Below are positions 18,120 to 26,949 of a stretch of DNA of 64,000 nt, piece by piece. Origin of the DNA: Raineyella antarctica (GTDB lineage: Bacteria; Actinomycetota; Actinomycetes; Propionibacteriales; Propionibacteriaceae); the NCBI RefSeq assembly GCF_900092135.1, contig NZ_FMYF01000003.1, positions 351,046-415,045 on the forward strand. The letters run 5' to 3'. The notes under the pieces are model-generated. The model was not told where the DNA came from and searched no databases. It was given only the letters and a program-made list of their open reading frames with translations. The position numbers and the translations under genes are program-made. Position 1 is the first letter of the stretch. Each line of letters begins with the position of its first letter.

Positions 18120-19697
18120 ATGTCTGACCCCACCCCGGTCCTCAGCCTCGACGGCGTGTCCAAGCGCTTCGGGCCCGTCACTGTCGTCGACCACGTCTCG
18201 GTCAACCTGTATCCCGGCAAGGTGACCGCCCTGCTCGGCGAGAACGGCGCCGGCAAGTCGACGGTGATCAAGATGATGTGCGGTGTCTACCAGCCCGACG
18301 GCGGCCGGATCCTGGTCGACGGCAAGGAGACCGTCATCCCCGACACCCGCACCGCCGAAGCCCACGGCATCGCCACCATCCACCAGGAACTCAACCTGGC
18401 GCCCAACATGAGCGTCGCGGAGAACGTGATGCTGGGACGTACGCCGTCCGCGTTCGGCCTCGTCCGCCGCGGCGAACTCCGCCGGCGGGCCAAGCAGGCC
18501 CTCGACCGGATTGGCCTCGACGTGGATCTGGACCGGCCGGTCGGCACGCTGGGCGTGGCCCGGCAGCAGCTGGTGGAGATCGCCAAGGCCCTGGCGGTCG
18601 ACGCCCGGATCCTCATCCTCGACGAGCCGACCGCCGCCCTGACCGGGCGGGAGATCCGCCAGCTGTTCGACGTGGTCGAGGAACTGCGGGCCAAGGGAGT
18701 GGCGATGGCATTCATCTCCCACCACCTCGAGGAGATCGCCGAGATCGGCGACACCGTCACGGTGCTGCGCGACGGCAGGTTCGTCGGGGAGGTGCCCGCC
18801 ACCACGGAGCAGGACGAACTGATCCGGATGATGGTCGGCCGCGACATCGAGGACCAGTTCCCGCGCCACCGCTCCGACCCCGGGGAGGTACTGCTCAAGG
18901 TCGACGGACTCACCGCGGAGGGCCGGTTCCGCGACGTCAGCTTCGAGGTGCGCGCCGGCGAGGTCCTCGGCATGGCCGGCCTGGTCGGAGCCGGACGCAC
19001 CGAGGTCGTCCGCGCCATCGCCGGCGCCGACGACTACGAGGCCGGCACGGTCGAGCTCCTGGGCCGCCGGCTGCCGAAGCACCGCGTCACCCAGGCCATC
19101 GCCCGGGGCATCGGCCACGTCCCCGAGGACCGCAAGGCCGAGGGTCTCGTGCTCGGCGGCACGGTCGAGGAGAACCTCGGGTACGCCACCTTGTGGTCCA
19201 CCGGGCACGCCGGCCTCGCCGACCGCCGCGGCCAGCGCCGCCGCGCCGACGAGGTGAGCAAGCGACTGCGCGTACGCCTCGCCTCCCTCGACCAGCCGGT
19301 CCGCGACCTGTCGGGCGGCAACCAGCAGAAGGTCGTCTTCGGCCGCTGGGTGCAGGCGCACTCCCGAGTCCTGCTCCTCGACGAACCCACCCGCGGCGTC
19401 GACGTCGGCGCCAAGGTGGAGATCTACGAACTGATCAACCAGGTCACCGACAACGGCGGCGCCGTGGTGATGGTCTCCAGCGAATTGCCCGAGGTGCTCG
19501 GGATGAGCGACCGGATCCTCGTGATGAGCCGCGGCCGGGTCGCCGGTGAGTTGCCGGCCGAGGGAGCCACCCAGGATCGGGTGATGGCCCTGGCCGTCAG
19601 TGCCGTCGAACCGGGACGGGCCACCGACCTGCCCCAGGAGGGCATCATCACCGCGTCCGGCGACGACCCGGCGCCCCCAGACAGGAAGGCATCATGA
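18120..19697 (+). CDS. rbsA: Ribose ABC transporter ATP-binding protein
   Basis: A 525-residue ATPase with two fused ABC domains, the usual length for RbsA-type sugar importers. Domain 1 has Walker A GENGAGKST (about residue 41) and Walker B ILILDEPTAAL. Domain 2 has the degenerate P-loop GLVGAGRTE typical of the family, signature LSGGNQQKV (about 400) and Walker B LLLDEPTRGVD. It energises import through RbsC at the membrane. The start has an excellent ribosome site (AAGGAGGTGA, 18106-18115). Its 3' end overlaps rbsC by 4 bases (ATGA), implying coupled translation. Confidence 0.93.
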   Translation: MSDPTPVLSLDGVSKRFGPVTVVDHVSVNLYPGKVTALLGENGAGKSTVIKMMCGVYQPDGGRILVDGKETVIPDTRTAEAHGIATIHQELNLAPNMSVAENVMLGRTPSAFGLVRRGELRRRAKQALDRIGLDVDLDRPVGTLGVARQQLVEIAKALAVDARILILDEPTAALTGREIRQLFDVVEELRAKGVAMAFISHHLEEIAEIGDTVTVLRDGRFVGEVPATTEQDELIRMMVGRDIEDQFPRHRSDPGEVLLKVDGLTAEGRFRDVSFEVRAGEVLGMAGLVGAGRTEVVRAIAGADDYEAGTVELLGRRLPKHRVTQAIARGIGHVPEDRKAEGLVLGGTVEENLGYATLWSTGHAGLADRRGQRRRADEVSKRLRVRLASLDQPVRDLSGGNQQKVVFGRWVQAHSRVLLLDEPTRGVDVGAKVEIYELINQVTDNGGAVVMVSSELPEVLGMSDRILVMSRGRVAGELPAEGATQDRVMALAVSAVEPGRATDLPQEGIITASGDDPAPPDRKAS

Positions 19698-20671
19698 GCA
19701 CCGCCACAGCCACCCCCGCCACCCGTACGTCCCCCGGCCGACGGCTCGGGCAGTTCGCCCTGAACAACGGCGCACTGGTCGGCCTGCTGGTCCTGTGCCT
19801 GGCCCTGTTCATCGCCACGCCGCGCTTCCTCACCATCCCGAACATCATCAACATCGGCATCCAGGCCGCGGTGGTCGCCATCCTCGCCTTCGGCATGACC
19901 TTCGTCATCGTCACCGCGGGTATCGACCTGTCCGTCGGATCGGTGGCCGCCCTGGGCGCGATGGTGTCGGCGTTCATGTTCTCCGACATCGGGCTGCCCG
20001 GCTGGCTCACCCTGCTGATCGGCCTGCTGGTCGGCCTGGCCGCCGGCGCGGTCTCGGGCCTGGGCATCGCGTACGGCAAGCTGCCGGCCTTCATCGGCAC
20101 CCTGGCGATGATGTCGGTCGCGCGCGGCCTCACCCTGGTCGTCTCCGACGGCACCCCGCTCAAGACCGCGCCGTCGGTCAACGCGATGGGCGGCGACCTG
20201 GCGTTCCTGCCGGTGCCGATCCTGATGATGGCGCTGGCCGGCGTCGTCTGCTGGTTCGTCCTGAACCGTACGATCCTGGGCCGCTCGATGTACGCGATCG
20301 GCGGCAACACCGAGGCAGCCAGGCTCTCCGGCCTGCCGGTCCGCAAGGTGCTGGTCGCGGTCTACGCCCTCTCCGGCCTGTTCGCCGGGCTGGCCGGCAT
20401 GGTGCTCGCCGGGCGGCTCAGTTCCGCCCAGCCCCAGGCCGGCGTGTCGTACGAGCTGGACGCCATCGCGGCCTGCGTGATCGGCGGCGCCTCGCTCGCC
20501 GGCGGGTCGGGCCGGGCCTCCGGCACCCTGATCGGCGCGATCCTGCTCGCCGTCATCCGCAACGGCCTCAACATCCTCAACGTCTCCTCGTTCTGGCAGC
20601 AGGTCGTCATCGGCCTGGTCATCGCGCTCGCGGTGGGCTTCGACGTCTTCCGCGCCAAGAAGACCCACTGA
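19694..20671 (+). CDS. rbsC: Ribose ABC transporter permease
   Basis: A 325-residue integral membrane permease of the ribose/xylose/arabinose family with 8-10 hydrophobic segments. Family marks are AFGMTFVIVTAGIDLSVGSV (about residues 72-91), IGGNTEAARLSGLPV (about 206-220) and the glycine-rich GGASLAGGSGRASGTLIGA loop (about 263-281), which is near the site of contact with the ATPase. It forms the translocation channel with RbsA and accepts substrate from RbsB. It overlaps rbsA by 4 bases. A hairpin follows before rbsB, which may raise the level of the binding protein relative to the permease. Confidence 0.93.
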   Translation: MSTATATPATRTSPGRRLGQFALNNGALVGLLVLCLALFIATPRFLTIPNIINIGIQAAVVAILAFGMTFVIVTAGIDLSVGSVAALGAMVSAFMFSDIGLPGWLTLLIGLLVGLAAGAVSGLGIAYGKLPAFIGTLAMMSVARGLTLVVSDGTPLKTAPSVNAMGGDLAFLPVPILMMALAGVVCWFVLNRTILGRSMYAIGGNTEAARLSGLPVRKVLVAVYALSGLFAGLAGMVLAGRLSSAQPQAGVSYELDAIAACVIGGASLAGGSGRASGTLIGAILLAVIRNGLNILNVSSFWQQVVIGLVIALAVGFDVFRAKKTH

Positions 20672-20740
20672 CCGGTCCTCCCGTACGACCCCCCTCACAC
20701 CACCCACCCGCCACACGACAGCAGCATCCTCACGACAACC

Positions 20741-20760
20741 CCGGGGTCGACCGACCCCGG
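20741..20760 (+). promoter_or_regulatory. Intra-operon hairpin between rbsC and rbsB
   Basis: CCGGGGTC (20741-20748) and GACCCCGG (20753-20760) form an 8-bp stem with a 4-nt loop, 22 bases before the rbsB start. Such hairpins commonly stabilise the downstream binding-protein message in ABC operons. Confidence 0.5.
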
Positions 20761-20782
20761 CACCACCTGAAGGGAAACAACG

Positions 20783-21742
20783 ATGTTCACCTCATGGAAG
20801 AAGGCCCTCGCGGCCGGAGCAGTGCTCGCCATCAGCCTCGGCGGCACCGCTGCCTGCAACCGCGGCACCGACACCGCTCCCGGAGGCGGCAGCTCCGCCT
20901 CGACCGGCAAGGTCGTGATGGCCCTGTCCACCCAGACGAACCCCTTCTTCGTGCAGCTGCGGGACGGCGCCCAGGCCAAGGCCAAGGAACTCAACGTCCA
21001 GCTCGACATCCAGGACGCCTCCGACGACCCGGCCACCCAGGTCAACCAGCTGAACAACGCCCAGACCTCGGGCGCGAAGGTGGTCATCGTCAACCCGACC
21101 GACTCCGACGCCGTCACCCCGGCGGTCAAGGCGCTGAACGACGCGAAGATCCCGGTGATCGCGGTCGACCGTGGCGTCAACAATGCGCAGGTCGCCTCGT
21201 TCATCGCCTCCGACAACGTCGCCGGTGGCAAGCAGGCCGCCGACGCGCTGGCCAAGGCGATCGGGGAGACGGGCAACGTGATCGTCCTGCAGGGCATCCC
21301 CGGCTCGTCGGCCTCACGTGACCGCGGCAACGGCTTCGAGCAGGGCATCAAGGCCTACCCGAACATCAAGGTCGTCGCCAAGCAGACCGCCGGCTTCGAC
21401 CGCGCCAAGGCCCTCGACGTCGCCACCAACCTGGTGCAGGCCAACCCGAACGTGAAGGCGATCTTCGCCGAGAACGACGAGATGGCCCTCGGTGCGATCG
21501 AGGCGCTCGGCTCCAAGGCCGGCACCAGCGTCCAGGTGGTCGGCTTCGACGGCACCGCGGACGGCCTGACCGCGATCGAGAAGGGCACGATGAAGGCCTC
21601 CATCGCCCAGCAGCCCGACAAGCTGGGGGCACTGGCAGTCGAGCAGGCCAAGACCATCCTCGACGGCGGCCAGCCGAAGGCGACCATCCCGGTCGAGGTC
21701 GTGACCGTGACCAAGGACAACCTCTCGCAGTTCAAGAAGTGA
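20783..21742 (+). CDS. rbsB: Ribose-binding lipoprotein
   Basis: A 319-residue periplasmic-binding-protein type I, tethered as a lipoprotein: hydrophobic signal to residue 24 and Cys25 in the GTAAC lipobox. The mature part starts with KVVMALSTQTNPFFVQLRDG (about residues 42-61), the standard first strand and helix of RbsB. It contains NPTDSDAVTPAVKALNDAKIPV and AENDEMALGAIEAL, which line the sugar cleft in the family. It delivers sugar to RbsC/RbsA. A GAAGGGAAAC ribosome site precedes the ATG. The final codons overlap the rbsK start. Confidence 0.92.
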   Translation: MFTSWKKALAAGAVLAISLGGTAACNRGTDTAPGGGSSASTGKVVMALSTQTNPFFVQLRDGAQAKAKELNVQLDIQDASDDPATQVNQLNNAQTSGAKVVIVNPTDSDAVTPAVKALNDAKIPVIAVDRGVNNAQVASFIASDNVAGGKQAADALAKAIGETGNVIVLQGIPGSSASRDRGNGFEQGIKAYPNIKVVAKQTAGFDRAKALDVATNLVQANPNVKAIFAENDEMALGAIEALGSKAGTSVQVVGFDGTADGLTAIEKGTMKASIAQQPDKLGALAVEQAKTILDGGQPKATIPVEVVTVTKDNLSQFKK

Positions 21743-22668
21743 CCGTGTCCCCCGCCACGATCACCGTGGTCGGCTCGATCAACGCCGACCTGATGATCAC
21801 CGTCGACCGCCATCCGCTGCCCGGTGAAACCGTGCCGGGCAGCGGGGGCACCATCTCCCCCGGCGGCAAGGGCGCCAACCAGGCCGTCGCCGCCGCGCTC
21901 CTCGGCGCCGACGTCCGGATGGTCGGGGCCGTGGGCGAGGACGCGTACGCCGAACCGGCCACCACCTACCTGCGCCGCGTCGGGGTCGACCTGGCCCACG
22001 TGCACGCGGTGGAGGGCCCGACCGGGCTCGCGGTGGTGACCGTGGACGCGCACGGGGAGAACGCGATCATCGTCATCGCCGGAGCCAACGCCGCGGTCGA
22101 CGCCGCCGCGGTCGAGGCCGCCCGCGAGGTGATCGCCTCGTCCGCGGTGGTGGTCCTGCAGGGCGAGATCCCTCGCGACGGCATCGAGGCCGCCGCCCGG
22201 TCCGCGCGTGGCCGCCTGGTGGTCAACCTCGCCCCTGCCGTTGCGGTCGACCCGGAGGTGCTGCGCCGGGCCGACCCGCTGGTGGTCAACGAGCACGAGG
22301 CCACGTACGCGTACGCCCTGCTGGCGCCGGGGGCCGAGTCGCCCGACCCTCGCGATGCCGCCGGCCAGGATGCCCTGGTCGAGGCCATCCACGCGGCGGG
22401 CGTGGCCTCGGTCGTGATGACCGTCGGGGCGGACGGTGCCGTGCTCACCGACGGCTCTGGGCTGCGCCGGGTGCCCTCGCCCCGGGTGGAGGTCGTCGAC
22501 TCCACCGGTGCCGGGGACGCGTTCGTCGGCGCCCTGGCGACAGGGCTCGCCGCCGGGCTCGACCTCGACGACGCCGCCGCCCACGCGGCCCGCGTCGGGG
22601 CGTACGCCTGCACCGGCCCCGGGGCCCAACCGTCCTATCCCACCGAACTGGACCAGCTGCCGAGCTGA
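21739..22668 (+). CDS. rbsK: Ribokinase
   Basis: A 309-residue PfkB-family kinase that phosphorylates ribose to ribose 5-phosphate. The N-terminal signature VVGSINADLMITVDRHPLPG and the GGKGANQAVAAALLGADV segment (about residues 36-53) bind sugar. The C-terminal PfkB signature DSTGAGDAFVGALATGLAAG (about 254-273) carries the catalytic Asp and the anion hole. The start is GTG and overlaps the rbsB stop by 4 bases (GTGA), so translation is coupled to the binding protein. The last residues are a short acidic tail. It completes the uptake and phosphorylation route with RbsABC. Confidence 0.93.
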   Translation: MTVSPATITVVGSINADLMITVDRHPLPGETVPGSGGTISPGGKGANQAVAAALLGADVRMVGAVGEDAYAEPATTYLRRVGVDLAHVHAVEGPTGLAVVTVDAHGENAIIVIAGANAAVDAAAVEAAREVIASSAVVVLQGEIPRDGIEAAARSARGRLVVNLAPAVAVDPEVLRRADPLVVNEHEATYAYALLAPGAESPDPRDAAGQDALVEAIHAAGVASVVMTVGADGAVLTDGSGLRRVPSPRVEVVDSTGAGDAFVGALATGLAAGLDLDDAAAHAARVGAYACTGPGAQPSYPTELDQLPS

Positions 22669-22775
22669 TCCCCCGGACCCGGCGGCGTGCACACGTCATT
22701 CCCCCCATGCGGTGCACGCCGTCGGCCCCACCCCTCGCCCCCGTCCTCGCCGGAACCGAACCGCGAAGGAGAACC

Positions 22776-23171
22776 ATGAAGAAGCACGGCCTGCTCAATC
22801 CGGACCTGAACCGGGCGGTGGCCCGGCTGGGGCACACCGATCTGGTGGTGGTCGCCGACTGCGGCCTGCCCGTCCCCGCCCAGGTCCCGGTGATCGACCT
22901 GGCCCTGGTGTTCGGCATCCCGCGATTCACCGAGGTGCTCGACGCCCTGCTCGCCGAGATCGTGGTGGAGGCCGGTACGGCCGCCGAGGAGGTCCGCGGC
23001 ACTGAGGCGGACGGCTGGCTCACCTCCCGCCTGCTGCCCCTCGACGCGCCCTTGGCCTACATCCCGCACGTGGAGCTGAAGCACCGCGTGGCGGGCGCCG
23101 CGTTCGTGGTGCGTACCGGCGAGACCACGCCGTACGCCAACGTGCTGCTGAGGTGCGGCGTCCCGTTCTGA
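22776..23171 (+). CDS. rbsD: D-ribose pyranase
   Basis: A 131-residue RbsD/FucU-family enzyme that interconverts the pyranose and furanose forms of ribose so that RbsK can use the imported sugar. The start MKKHGLLNPDLNRAVARLGH is typical, with His20 as the expected catalytic residue and the DCGLPVP segment (about 28-34) at the active site. The C-terminal FVVRTGETTPYANVLLRCGV is the usual family end. I start at 22776, which has GAAGGAG just upstream; a longer frame from 22707 adds 23 unrelated residues. A loose inverted repeat (GGCGTGCAC at 22684 and 22712) lies between rbsK and rbsD. Confidence 0.92.
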   Translation: MKKHGLLNPDLNRAVARLGHTDLVVVADCGLPVPAQVPVIDLALVFGIPRFTEVLDALLAEIVVEAGTAAEEVRGTEADGWLTSRLLPLDAPLAYIPHVELKHRVAGAAFVVRTGETTPYANVLLRCGVPF

Positions 23172-23201
23172 TGGGTGTGGCGCGATCTCCACCCAGTCGG
23201 C

Positions 23202-23840
23202 TCAGCGCTGCAGGTAGGCCAGCACCGCCAGCACCCGGCGGTTGTCGTCGTCGGAGGCCGGCAGGTCGAGCTTCGCGAAGATGTTGGCGATGTGCTTGCC
23301 GACCGCCTTCTCGGTGATCGACATGGCGTCCCCGATCGCCGCGTTCGAGCGGCCGTGGGCCATGTGCTCCAGCACCTCGCGCTCGCGCGGGGTGAGGGCG
23401 GCGAGCCGGGCACCGCGGCGACGCAGTAGCTGGTTGACCACCTCGGGGTCCATCACGGTGCCGCCGGCGGCGACCTGGCGTACGGAGCTGATGAACTGCT
23501 GGACATTGGTCACCCGGTCCTTGAGCAGGTAGCCGACGGCCCCCTCCTCCGAGGCGAGGAGCTCGCGGGCGTAGAGCTGCTCGACGTACTGGCTGAGCAC
23601 CAGGATCGGCAGCCCGGGGCGCCGGCGGCGGGCCTGCACGGCAGCCCGCAGCCCCTCGTCTGTCCCTGTCGGGGGCAGACGGACGTCCAGGATGGCCACG
23701 TCGATGTCGGGTCTCTCGAGGGCCCGCACCAGTGAGGGCTCGTCGGCGACCGCCTCGACCACCTCGATGTCGTGGGCCTCGAGCAGCTGGATCAGTCCGG
23801 CTCGGAGGATGGCGTGGTCCTCGGCGACAAGGGCTCGCAC
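23202..23840 (-). CDS. NarL/LuxR-type response regulator
   Basis: A 212-residue response regulator. The receiver domain (1-120) has the acidic pair in VAEDHA, phospho-acceptor Asp52 (AILDVRLPP) and the conserved Lys in LLKDRVTN. The C-terminal LuxR helix-turn-helix (about 148-200) reads LTPREREVLEHMAHGRSNAAI. The start is GTG at 23840 with GGAGGTGCC upstream. It lies inside the 3' end of the kinase gene (49-base overlap), so the pair is translationally coupled. It is the cognate regulator of the kinase, and the palindrome at 25113-25136 is a candidate target, which would place the fatty acid desaturase under its control. Confidence 0.9.
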   Translation of the reverse strand: MRALVAEDHAILRAGLIQLLEAHDIEVVEAVADEPSLVRALERPDIDVAILDVRLPPTGTDEGLRAAVQARRRRPGLPILVLSQYVEQLYARELLASEEGAVGYLLKDRVTNVQQFISSVRQVAAGGTVMDPEVVNQLLRRRGARLAALTPREREVLEHMAHGRSNAAIGDAMSITEKAVGKHIANIFAKLDLPASDDDNRRVLAVLAYLQR

Positions 23841-25066
23841 GGCACCTCCATGGTCACGATGGTGGGTCCACCGGGTGGACTGGTCACCGTCAGTGTCCCA
23901 TCGAAGGCGGCCAGGCGCCGTTGCATGCCGCTGAGACCGCTGCCGCCGTCCACCTTCGCACCGCCCCGTCCCTCGTCACGTACGACTCCGTGCAGGATGC
24001 CCGGTTCCAGTTCCAGCAGGATCTCCCCGCGATCGGCGCCCGAGTGCTTGACGATGTTGGCGAGCGCCTCGGAGATGACGAAGTACGCGCACGCCTCCAC
24101 CGGTGCGGGCAGGCGAACGGACTCGTCGCCGCCGAAGCCGGAGGTGCGCACCTCGAGGTCGAGCGGCAGGTCGAGCGCCAGCGAGCGGACCGCCCCGACC
24201 AGGCCGCGGTCTGCCAGCACCGGGGGATGGATCCCGTGCACCAGCCGGCGCAGGTCCTGCAGCGTGTCGGTCACGGACCGCTGGGCCTCGGCCAGCATCT
24301 GGCGCGCCCGGTCGGGCTTCGAGGCGACCAGCTCCTCGGCCAGCCCGATGGTCATCCCCAGGCTGACCAGCCGGACCTGGACCCCGTCGTGCAGGTCGCG
24401 CTCGATCCGGCGGATCTCCTGGGCCGCCGAGTCGACGCTGTCGGCCCGGCTGGTGGTCAGCGCGGCGACCCGGCTACTGAGCACCGCCGTCCTCGACGGC
24501 CCCAGCATGGCGTCGACCATCGCTGCCCAGGTCCGGACCAGGTGGGGGGTGGCGTACCACCACGCCACCAGCAGTCCTACGGCCATGACCAGGCCGGCCA
24601 GCGCCAGCTCCCACCAGGCCGCATCATCGGTGGAGGCTGGCAGGGGGAGTGACAGCGGCAGCAGGTCGGCGAACGGGAGGGCGAGGGCGGCCGCGGCGAG
24701 GGCGAGGAAGACCAGCGGGAGCGCGGTCAGCGCCAACCCTGCGGTGGCGTTCACCCCGGCCCACAACAGGTCGCGCCAGGTCGCCTCGTCGGTCAGCAGC
24801 CCGCGGACGACGACGAAGAAGCCGCGGTGCTGGTCCTCCGTCCGGTACGGGCGCGGCACCGGCCGACCGAGCACCAGGCCGGCGCCGTAGCGGTAGGCAT
24901 TGGCGAGCCGGCGGCCGACCCAGGTGGAGCCGATCAGCAGCGGGATGCCCACCCACAGGACGGTGAGCGGCAGGCTGAGCAGGGCTACCACCGCAGGGAC
25001 CAGGCAGACCACCGAGAGCAGCGCGGCGACCAGTGCCACCAGGGTCAATTGCCATCGCCACTTCAC
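23792..25066 (-). CDS. NarL-type sensor histidine kinase with membrane sensor domain
   Basis: A 424-residue kinase if begun at the GTG at 25066 (VKWRWQLTL). The frame stays open to 25303, so the start is uncertain. The N-terminal half has two pairs of hydrophobic segments, as in the actinobacterial 'Sensor' domain (PF13796-type). The HisKA_3 box IERDLHDGVQVRLVSL contains the phospho-acceptor His. The HATPase part has EALANIVKHSGA (N-box) and VRDEGRGG (G1-like). The kinase overlaps its response regulator and is divergent from a membrane desaturase, an arrangement resembling DesK/DesR membrane-fluidity control. This link is inferred from context. Confidence 0.88.
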   Translation of the reverse strand: MKWRWQLTLVALVAALLSVVCLVPAVVALLSLPLTVLWVGIPLLIGSTWVGRRLANAYRYGAGLVLGRPVPRPYRTEDQHRGFFVVVRGLLTDEATWRDLLWAGVNATAGLALTALPLVFLALAAAALALPFADLLPLSLPLPASTDDAAWWELALAGLVMAVGLLVAWWYATPHLVRTWAAMVDAMLGPSRTAVLSSRVAALTTSRADSVDSAAQEIRRIERDLHDGVQVRLVSLGMTIGLAEELVASKPDRARQMLAEAQRSVTDTLQDLRRLVHGIHPPVLADRGLVGAVRSLALDLPLDLEVRTSGFGGDESVRLPAPVEACAYFVISEALANIVKHSGADRGEILLELEPGILHGVVRDEGRGGAKVDGGSGLSGMQRRLAAFDGTLTVTSPPGGPTIVTMEVPCEPLSPRTTPSSEPD

Positions 25067-25112
25067 CCCTCCATCATCGCCCGCCGCCACGAACCCTGTC
25101 GTGACGCAGGGC

Positions 25113-25136
25113 GGTAGGGGTGCTAACACCCCTACC
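25113..25136. promoter_or_regulatory. Strong palindrome between kinase and desaturase
   Basis: GGTAGGGGTG (25113-25122) and its exact complement (25127-25136) are separated by CTAA, giving a perfect 10-bp inverted repeat in the 124-base divergent gap. It ends 54 bases before the desaturase start. It is the best candidate site for the LuxR-type regulator encoded on the left side. Confidence 0.6.
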
Positions 25137-25190
25137 GATCCGGGTCCTGGCACCAGTGTGCGGAGCGGCGCCGGAGGGAAGACTCGAAGT

Positions 25191-26273
25191 ATGACGACAT
25201 ACCTGGAAGCAGCGGCCGATCCCCTGGCTGCCCCCGCAGCGGCTCCGAACGGGGTGCGGCGGGCCGGGCAGAGTACTTTCCGGCCGCTGATCAAGCGGAT
25301 CAAGGCCCGTGGCCTGATGGGCGGGGCGACCCGCTTCTACGTGGTCACCGGCATCGCCATCGTGGCGGCCACCGCCGCGATCGTGGCGAGCATGGTGCTG
25401 CTGGCGGGCAGCTGGTGGGCGCTGCTGCTGGCCCCGCTGCTGGCCCTGGTCTGGGGACAGGTCAGCTTCGTCGCCCACGACGCCGGCCACAAGCAGTTGC
25501 CCGGCCCGCGCTCCCTGAGCAACCGCGTGGGACTGCTCGCGGCCAACGTCCTGCTCGGCGTCAGCTTCGGGTACTGGAACGACAAGCACGACCGCCACCA
25601 CGCCAACCCGAACCACGAGGGTCTGGACCCCGACGTGGCCGAGGGCATCATCACCTGGTCGGAGGCCCAGCACGCCAAGAAGACCGGCCTCGGCCTGTGG
25701 ATGTCCCGCCACCAGGCCGGCCTGTTCTTCCCGCTGCTCACGTTCCAGGGCTGGCTGCTCCAGTTCGAGGGCATCATGTGGCTGGCCCGCCGACCCCGCG
25801 GCACGCGGCTGGTCGAGGGCCTGCTACTGGCCTTGCACTGGTCGCTGACCCTGGGCCTGCTGCTGTGGCTGTTCTCACCGCTGCAGGCGCTCGTCTTCCT
25901 CGCGATCCACTCGGGTATCTGGGGCTTCATGCTCGCCTCGGTCTTCGCACCGAACCACAAGGGCATGGAGATGCTCGAGGTGAACGAGCAGGAGAAGCTG
26001 GACCACCTGCAGAAGCAGGTGCCGACCTCCCGCAACATCATCGGCTCGCCCGTGGTCGACTTCTTCATGGGTGGTCTGAACTACCAGGTCGAGCACCACC
26101 TCTTCCCCTCGATGCCGCGTTCCCACCTGAAGTACGCCCAGCCGATCGTGGAGGAGTACTGCCACGAGATCGACCTGCCGTACGTCAAGGTCGGCTTCGT
26201 CCGGTCCTACCGCCAGATCCTGGACTACCTGCACGCGGTCGGCACCGGCCAGCAGCCGGCGCGACTCGTCTGA
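25191..26273 (+). CDS. Membrane fatty acid desaturase
   Basis: A 360-residue di-iron membrane desaturase. The three histidine boxes are complete: HDAGH (residues 96-100), HDRHH (133-137) and QVEHH (299-303), the last being the QxxHH form of front-end and acyl-lipid desaturases. Hydrophobic segments flank residues 50-95 and 210-250. It introduces a double bond into membrane acyl chains, using an external electron donor that is not encoded here. I start at 25191 (MTTYLEAAAD); the frame extends upstream without support. It is divergent from a two-component system that may sense membrane state, and it ends at a strong bidirectional hairpin. Confidence 0.92.
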   Translation: MTTYLEAAADPLAAPAAAPNGVRRAGQSTFRPLIKRIKARGLMGGATRFYVVTGIAIVAATAAIVASMVLLAGSWWALLLAPLLALVWGQVSFVAHDAGHKQLPGPRSLSNRVGLLAANVLLGVSFGYWNDKHDRHHANPNHEGLDPDVAEGIITWSEAQHAKKTGLGLWMSRHQAGLFFPLLTFQGWLLQFEGIMWLARRPRGTRLVEGLLLALHWSLTLGLLLWLFSPLQALVFLAIHSGIWGFMLASVFAPNHKGMEMLEVNEQEKLDHLQKQVPTSRNIIGSPVVDFFMGGLNYQVEHHLFPSMPRSHLKYAQPIVEEYCHEIDLPYVKVGFVRSYRQILDYLHAVGTGQQPARLV

Positions 26274-26327
26274 GTCTCTGCGGCCCCGGGGCCGCACCCG
26301 GCAGCTGGTTCCGGACAGTCGTCCGAC

Positions 26328-26366
26328 GCCGAACGGGCCGCTCCCACCAGGAGCGGCCCGTTCGGC
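26328..26366. terminator. Strong bidirectional hairpin
   Basis: A perfect 17-bp stem (26328-26344 with 26350-26366) has a 5-nt loop CACCA. It lies between the desaturase and the converging dehydroquinase-like genes and could end transcription from both sides. Confidence 0.8.
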
Positions 26367-26433
26367 ACGTGCCCGGGTGCTCAGCACCGCACGTACGTGT
26401 GTGCGTACGGCCGGCTCCCCCGGTGCGCCACCC

Positions 26434-26949
26434 TCAGGCCGAAGCGGGTTCCTGCTGCGCGTCGATGACGTTGAGCAGGCCGATCAGGGAGGTCAGGTAG
26501 GAGTACTGCCGCAGGCCCATCGTCAGGCTGAGGGCGGTGCCGGTGAGGCCCGACTCGACCCGTACGTGGGGCTGCGCGTGCGCGAAGTGCGTGACGGTGT
26601 TGGCGAAGTGCGTCTCGGCGTTCGGCTTCCCGGTCATCTCGAGGGCGTGGCGTACGGGCTCGGCGTAGATCTGCCAACCGGCGGGATTGACGATCCAGCC
26701 GTCGACGACGTCGGCGTTCGCGTGGATGAACTCCAGGATCTCGCCGTCGTGGTTGCTCACCAGCAGGACGAGTTCGGCGCCGAGTCCGTCGGCCCATTCC
26801 CGGAGCTGCGCGTTGAAGTCGTCCCGGCCGATCGTGCCGTACTTCTTCGCATTGCGCTTGCCGAGCTGGCTCATGTTGGGCCCGTCGATCACGCCGATCG
26901 TACGGATCGCGCGGGAGGCCCGGAAGCTGCCGAGCGGGAGGTTCCTCAC
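26434..26949 (-). CDS. Type II 3-dehydroquinase homologue (catalytic residues kept)
   Basis: A 171-residue protein of the AroQ (type II dehydroquinate dehydratase) fold. Expected active-site features are present: the N-terminal loop VIDGPNMSQLG with the Asn of GPN, the Tyr in AKKYGTIG, the His in EFIHA, NPAG, and the His of ETHFAN. The usual INGPN has become IDGPN, and the region after residue 120 is divergent from core AroQ, so the substrate may differ. The start is GTG at 26949 and overlaps the upstream paralogue's stop by 4 bases. Two fused-expression paralogues outside a shikimate operon suggest a specialised, possibly heteromeric, dehydratase. Confidence 0.75.
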   Translation of the reverse strand: MRNLPLGSFRASRAIRTIGVIDGPNMSQLGKRNAKKYGTIGRDDFNAQLREWADGLGAELVLLVSNHDGEILEFIHANADVVDGWIVNPAGWQIYAEPVRHALEMTGKPNAETHFANTVTHFAHAQPHVRVESGLTGTALSLTMGLRQYSYLTSLIGLLNVIDAQQEPASA

